Shown here one piece after another: positions 35,620-37,271 of a stretch of DNA of 37,271 nt; the first letter of the stretch is position 1; the number at the start of each line of letters is the position of its first letter. Source of the stretch: Ardenticatenia bacterium (GTDB lineage Bacteria > Chloroflexota > Anaerolineae > 4572-78 > NAK82). Where the stretch lies: positions 1 to 37,271 of the forward strand of contig QEXY01000040.1 in assembly GCA_003130875.1 (NCBI GenBank), in the 5' to 3' direction. Both the position numbers and the translations under genes were made by a program. Under the pieces are notes generated by a model, which was given only the letters and a program-made list of their open reading frames with translations, searched no databases and was not told the origin of the DNA.

Positions 35620-36951
35620 CTACCAGCCAGGGATCGTCCTCCTGAGCAGTGGCAGCGCATCATGGATTGGCCGTACGTATGCCATTTTGGCAATGAATCC
35701 CCGGCTCACCACAAAAGTTGGTACACCTACCAGTTGGTACTGAGCGTTCAACGCTGCTCCGCCACTATTGCCCGGTGACATGTTGGCATCAGTCTTGATC
35801 AGACCTTCTACGAAGCCGGAGACTCGGCCACGCGTGATGGTGACGGTACTTCCGCCAACTTCAGGGAATCCCACAATGATCAGATCGTCTCCAGGTACGA
35901 GCTCTCTGGAATTGCCGAGCAGCATCGTGGGGAATCCAATGATAGGAAGATCATCGCCTTCCCAGGTTGCAACCAATCTCAGGACAGCAAGATCCATCCT
36001 CTCATCGGTGTCCACAACAGAGGCGTAGTACCATCGCTCAGGTGACCTGTTATATGGATCCGCCTCATCGAGCAAGCCCACCTTTATGACACAGTGTGCT
36101 CTATTTATGCACAAGACACCTTCCTTCTCGTCATGCACCACGTGACGATTAGTGAGCACATAGCCTCGCGGGTCAACCAAACTGCCTGATCCCATCAGTC
36201 TGATATCCGTGTCGTTGTCTATGGTGATGACTTGCACCGTCGCCAGCACAGCTCTCGTTTTGGGATCTCCATTTGCAGGGGATGGAGATGAGCTAGGAGC
36301 TCCCCGCTCGTCAAAAGAAATCTCATAGACGAAGGCCGGGTACCCCTGTTGGTCGCGGATGGTTGTAACCTCCTCACCCGGTTCGATTTGCACATCACAT
36401 GGATCCAACCAGCCTTTCATTGCTGCGCGCACGTGCAAACTTAGTGTGGTCGTATCGGGCTTCGGATAGATGTCCACATAGATGGTATGGCTCACACCTG
36501 TTGGCCAGTCTTCCCAGACTAGCTCAGCCATAGGATGAGATAGCAATCCTTGGCCGGAGCAAGGAGGATATTGAGCTGCGGTCAGGCATGTCGTTCCATT
36601 TCCATAGAGTCGTACAGCGGGGGGGTGTGGATAGCACGTTTCATCATAAGGACTTAGTAGCGTGACACCAGGTTCGCCAAAACTGAGGCCGAGCGGGTGA
36701 TCATCAGGCGATGAGACCGTGATAGTACCGAGCGTCGCCGGACCACCCTGGTTGATAACCTGAACTGCCAGAGTCAACGCACCAAAAGGCGGTGTATAGT
36801 TGTCCGGAAGGTATACTCTCTTAATATGTGGTCGAGGCGGTCGTTGTGCCTGTGCTGGCATTGGGGCCGCAAGAATTGCAGTGAAGATCAGCGCACATAT
36901 CAGCAACCCGGTGACCATAGATGTTCCATATAGCAACCGTCTGGATGCCAT
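35620..36951 (-). CDS. Secreted trypsin-like serine protease with N-terminal beta-sandwich domain
   Basis: The 443-residue protein has a signal peptide (about 1-36, ending PAQAQ) and an N-terminal region of about 190 residues with four to six Cys and a CARDB/NEW3-like strand pattern (LTLAVQVINQGGPATLGTITVSSPDD). A trypsin-like domain with an intact triad follows: His in YVLTNRHVV, Asp in DERMDLAVLRL, Ser in SPGNSGGAAL. As in the first protease of the window there is no PDZ domain. The ATG has GAGGA at about 6 nt. It is probably released or surface-bound and degrades extracellular protein; the target is unknown. It is convergent with the beta-helix gene across 35 bp. Confidence 0.86.
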   Translation of the reverse strand: MASRRLLYGTSMVTGLLICALIFTAILAAPMPAQAQRPPRPHIKRVYLPDNYTPPFGALTLAVQVINQGGPATLGTITVSSPDDHPLGLSFGEPGVTLLSPYDETCYPHPPAVRLYGNGTTCLTAAQYPPCSGQGLLSHPMAELVWEDWPTGVSHTIYVDIYPKPDTTTLSLHVRAAMKGWLDPCDVQIEPGEEVTTIRDQQGYPAFVYEISFDERGAPSSSPSPANGDPKTRAVLATVQVITIDNDTDIRLMGSGSLVDPRGYVLTNRHVVHDEKEGVLCINRAHCVIKVGLLDEADPYNRSPERWYYASVVDTDERMDLAVLRLVATWEGDDLPIIGFPTMLLGNSRELVPGDDLIIVGFPEVGGSTVTITRGRVSGFVEGLIKTDANMSPGNSGGAALNAQYQLVGVPTFVVSRGFIAKMAYVRPIHDALPLLRRTIPGW

Positions 36952-37110
36952 TGTCTTTCCTCACGTAAAAAAGAGAAATTCTGTTGCATACACCAGGGAG
37001 CCTGGCCCAACGAAGGCTTTCTAACCGCGATCTCGCGGCACGGCAACGTACTCTATATTTCTTGGCGAGGGTCAACTGGCCTCCTTCCTTAGCAGTTGAT
37101 CCCAACCTTA

Positions 37111-37269
37111 TCATACAATTCCTCCTATGAACAGGGGTTCTACAGCCCGGCAGGGCTTTTCAGTTCTCAAGGGAAGCTCCCTCCACTCGGATACAAAAGG
37201 AGGCTCAGACCCCGGTCCGGTTGTGCCGCCAGTGCCCGCCAGCCGTCCGGGATAAAACGAAACCCTAGA
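37111..37269 (-). CDS. Possible 3' end of a transposon-borne (TnpB-like) gene, truncated by window edge
   Basis: A frame is open from the window edge for 52 codons to a TGA at 37111. It is rich in Pro, Arg and Glu (PGRLAGTGGTTGPGSEPP, later EWRELPLRTEKPC, ending LFIGGIV). Low-complexity tails of this kind, lying over stable hairpins, are seen at the ends of IS200/IS605 tnpB genes. No catalytic motif is within the window, so this is a suggestion only, and the frame may also be non-coding. Confidence 0.3.
   Translation of the reverse strand, partial: SRVSFYPGRLAGTGGTTGPGSEPPFVSEWRELPLRTEKPCRAVEPLFIGGIV
37144..37203. repeat. Cluster of short hairpins at the right window edge
   Basis: AGCCC/GGGCT (37144-37148 with 37153-37157, then TTT) looks like a small terminator on the plus strand. 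AGGGA/TCCCT (37170-37174 with 37178-37182) and CCTCC/GGAGG (37180-37184 with 37199-37203) overlap and exclude one another. They may belong to a transposon end or guide-RNA-like segment. Only the pairing is certain. Confidence 0.4.
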
Positions 37270-37271
37270 GA

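Noticed and set aside
36821-37114. 97-codon minus-strand frame with a strong AGGAGG before its ATG
   Set aside because: It overlaps the signal-peptide start of the protease gene in another frame, and its AGGAGG sits in the possible tnpB tail; no domain is seen.

Overview
The window looks like chromosomal DNA of a free-living Gram-positive-like or monoderm bacterium, most probably a member of the Chloroflexota (Anaerolineae/Caldilineae-like). This is an inference from gene content and style: moderately GC-rich DNA, Pro/Thr-rich 'TPTPTP' linkers in surface proteins, a TIGR03960-type radical SAM protein, a Flp-type pilin, an MttB-like methyltransferase and choice-of-anchor-Q surface proteins. 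No 16S rRNA gene or other taxonomic marker is present.

Layout. Positions 1-3846 hold the 3' part of sbcD and a complete sbcC (DNA double-strand-break nuclease), followed by a membrane-anchored trypsin-like protease (3907-4914). On the minus strand, 17234 down to 4928, is a single ten-gene branched-chain amino acid operon, transcribed ilvB-ilvN-ilvC-leuA-leuC-leuD-cimA-ybaK-like-leuB-ilvD. It covers all steps from pyruvate to the keto acids of valine, leucine and, through citramalate, isoleucine; only the transaminase is missing. It starts at a near-consensus promoter (17206-17234). Next come a previously unlisted 33-codon leader peptide with a 12-codon Ile/Val/Leu run and three mutually exclusive pairings that end in an intrinsic terminator: a complete ribosome-mediated attenuator.

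Upstream of it (20378-17361, minus) is a three-gene unit: a CBS-domain protein, an ArsB/NhaD-type permease and a nitrilase-family amidase. D-aminoacyl-tRNA deacylase (dtd, plus) follows, with a bidirectional terminator separating it from two tandem paralogous membrane-anchored glycosidase-like proteins (minus, 21081-25531). The larger carries an extra, catalytically degenerate GH18-like module and has an RNA-like structured leader. Positions 25904-26560 are a frameshifted IS481-like transposase relic, itself interrupted by a palindromic repeat.

The plus-strand block 26780-30095 holds an arrestin-fold Spo0M-like protein, then an MttB-superfamily methyltransferase paired with a xylose-isomerase-like TIM-barrel protein. 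The minus-strand block 33959-30128 holds a GT4 glycosyltransferase, an unusual fusion of a Flp-type pilin segment with an M23 endopeptidase, and a radical SAM protein. The right end has a secreted beta-helix protein (plus), a secreted trypsin-like protease (minus) and, at the edge, the possible 3' end of a transposon-borne gene.

The best candidates for something undescribed are the pilin-M23 fusion, the complete Ile/Val/Leu attenuator with a trans-editing YbaK-like protein inside the same operon, and the tandem glycosidases with their pseudo-GH18 module.
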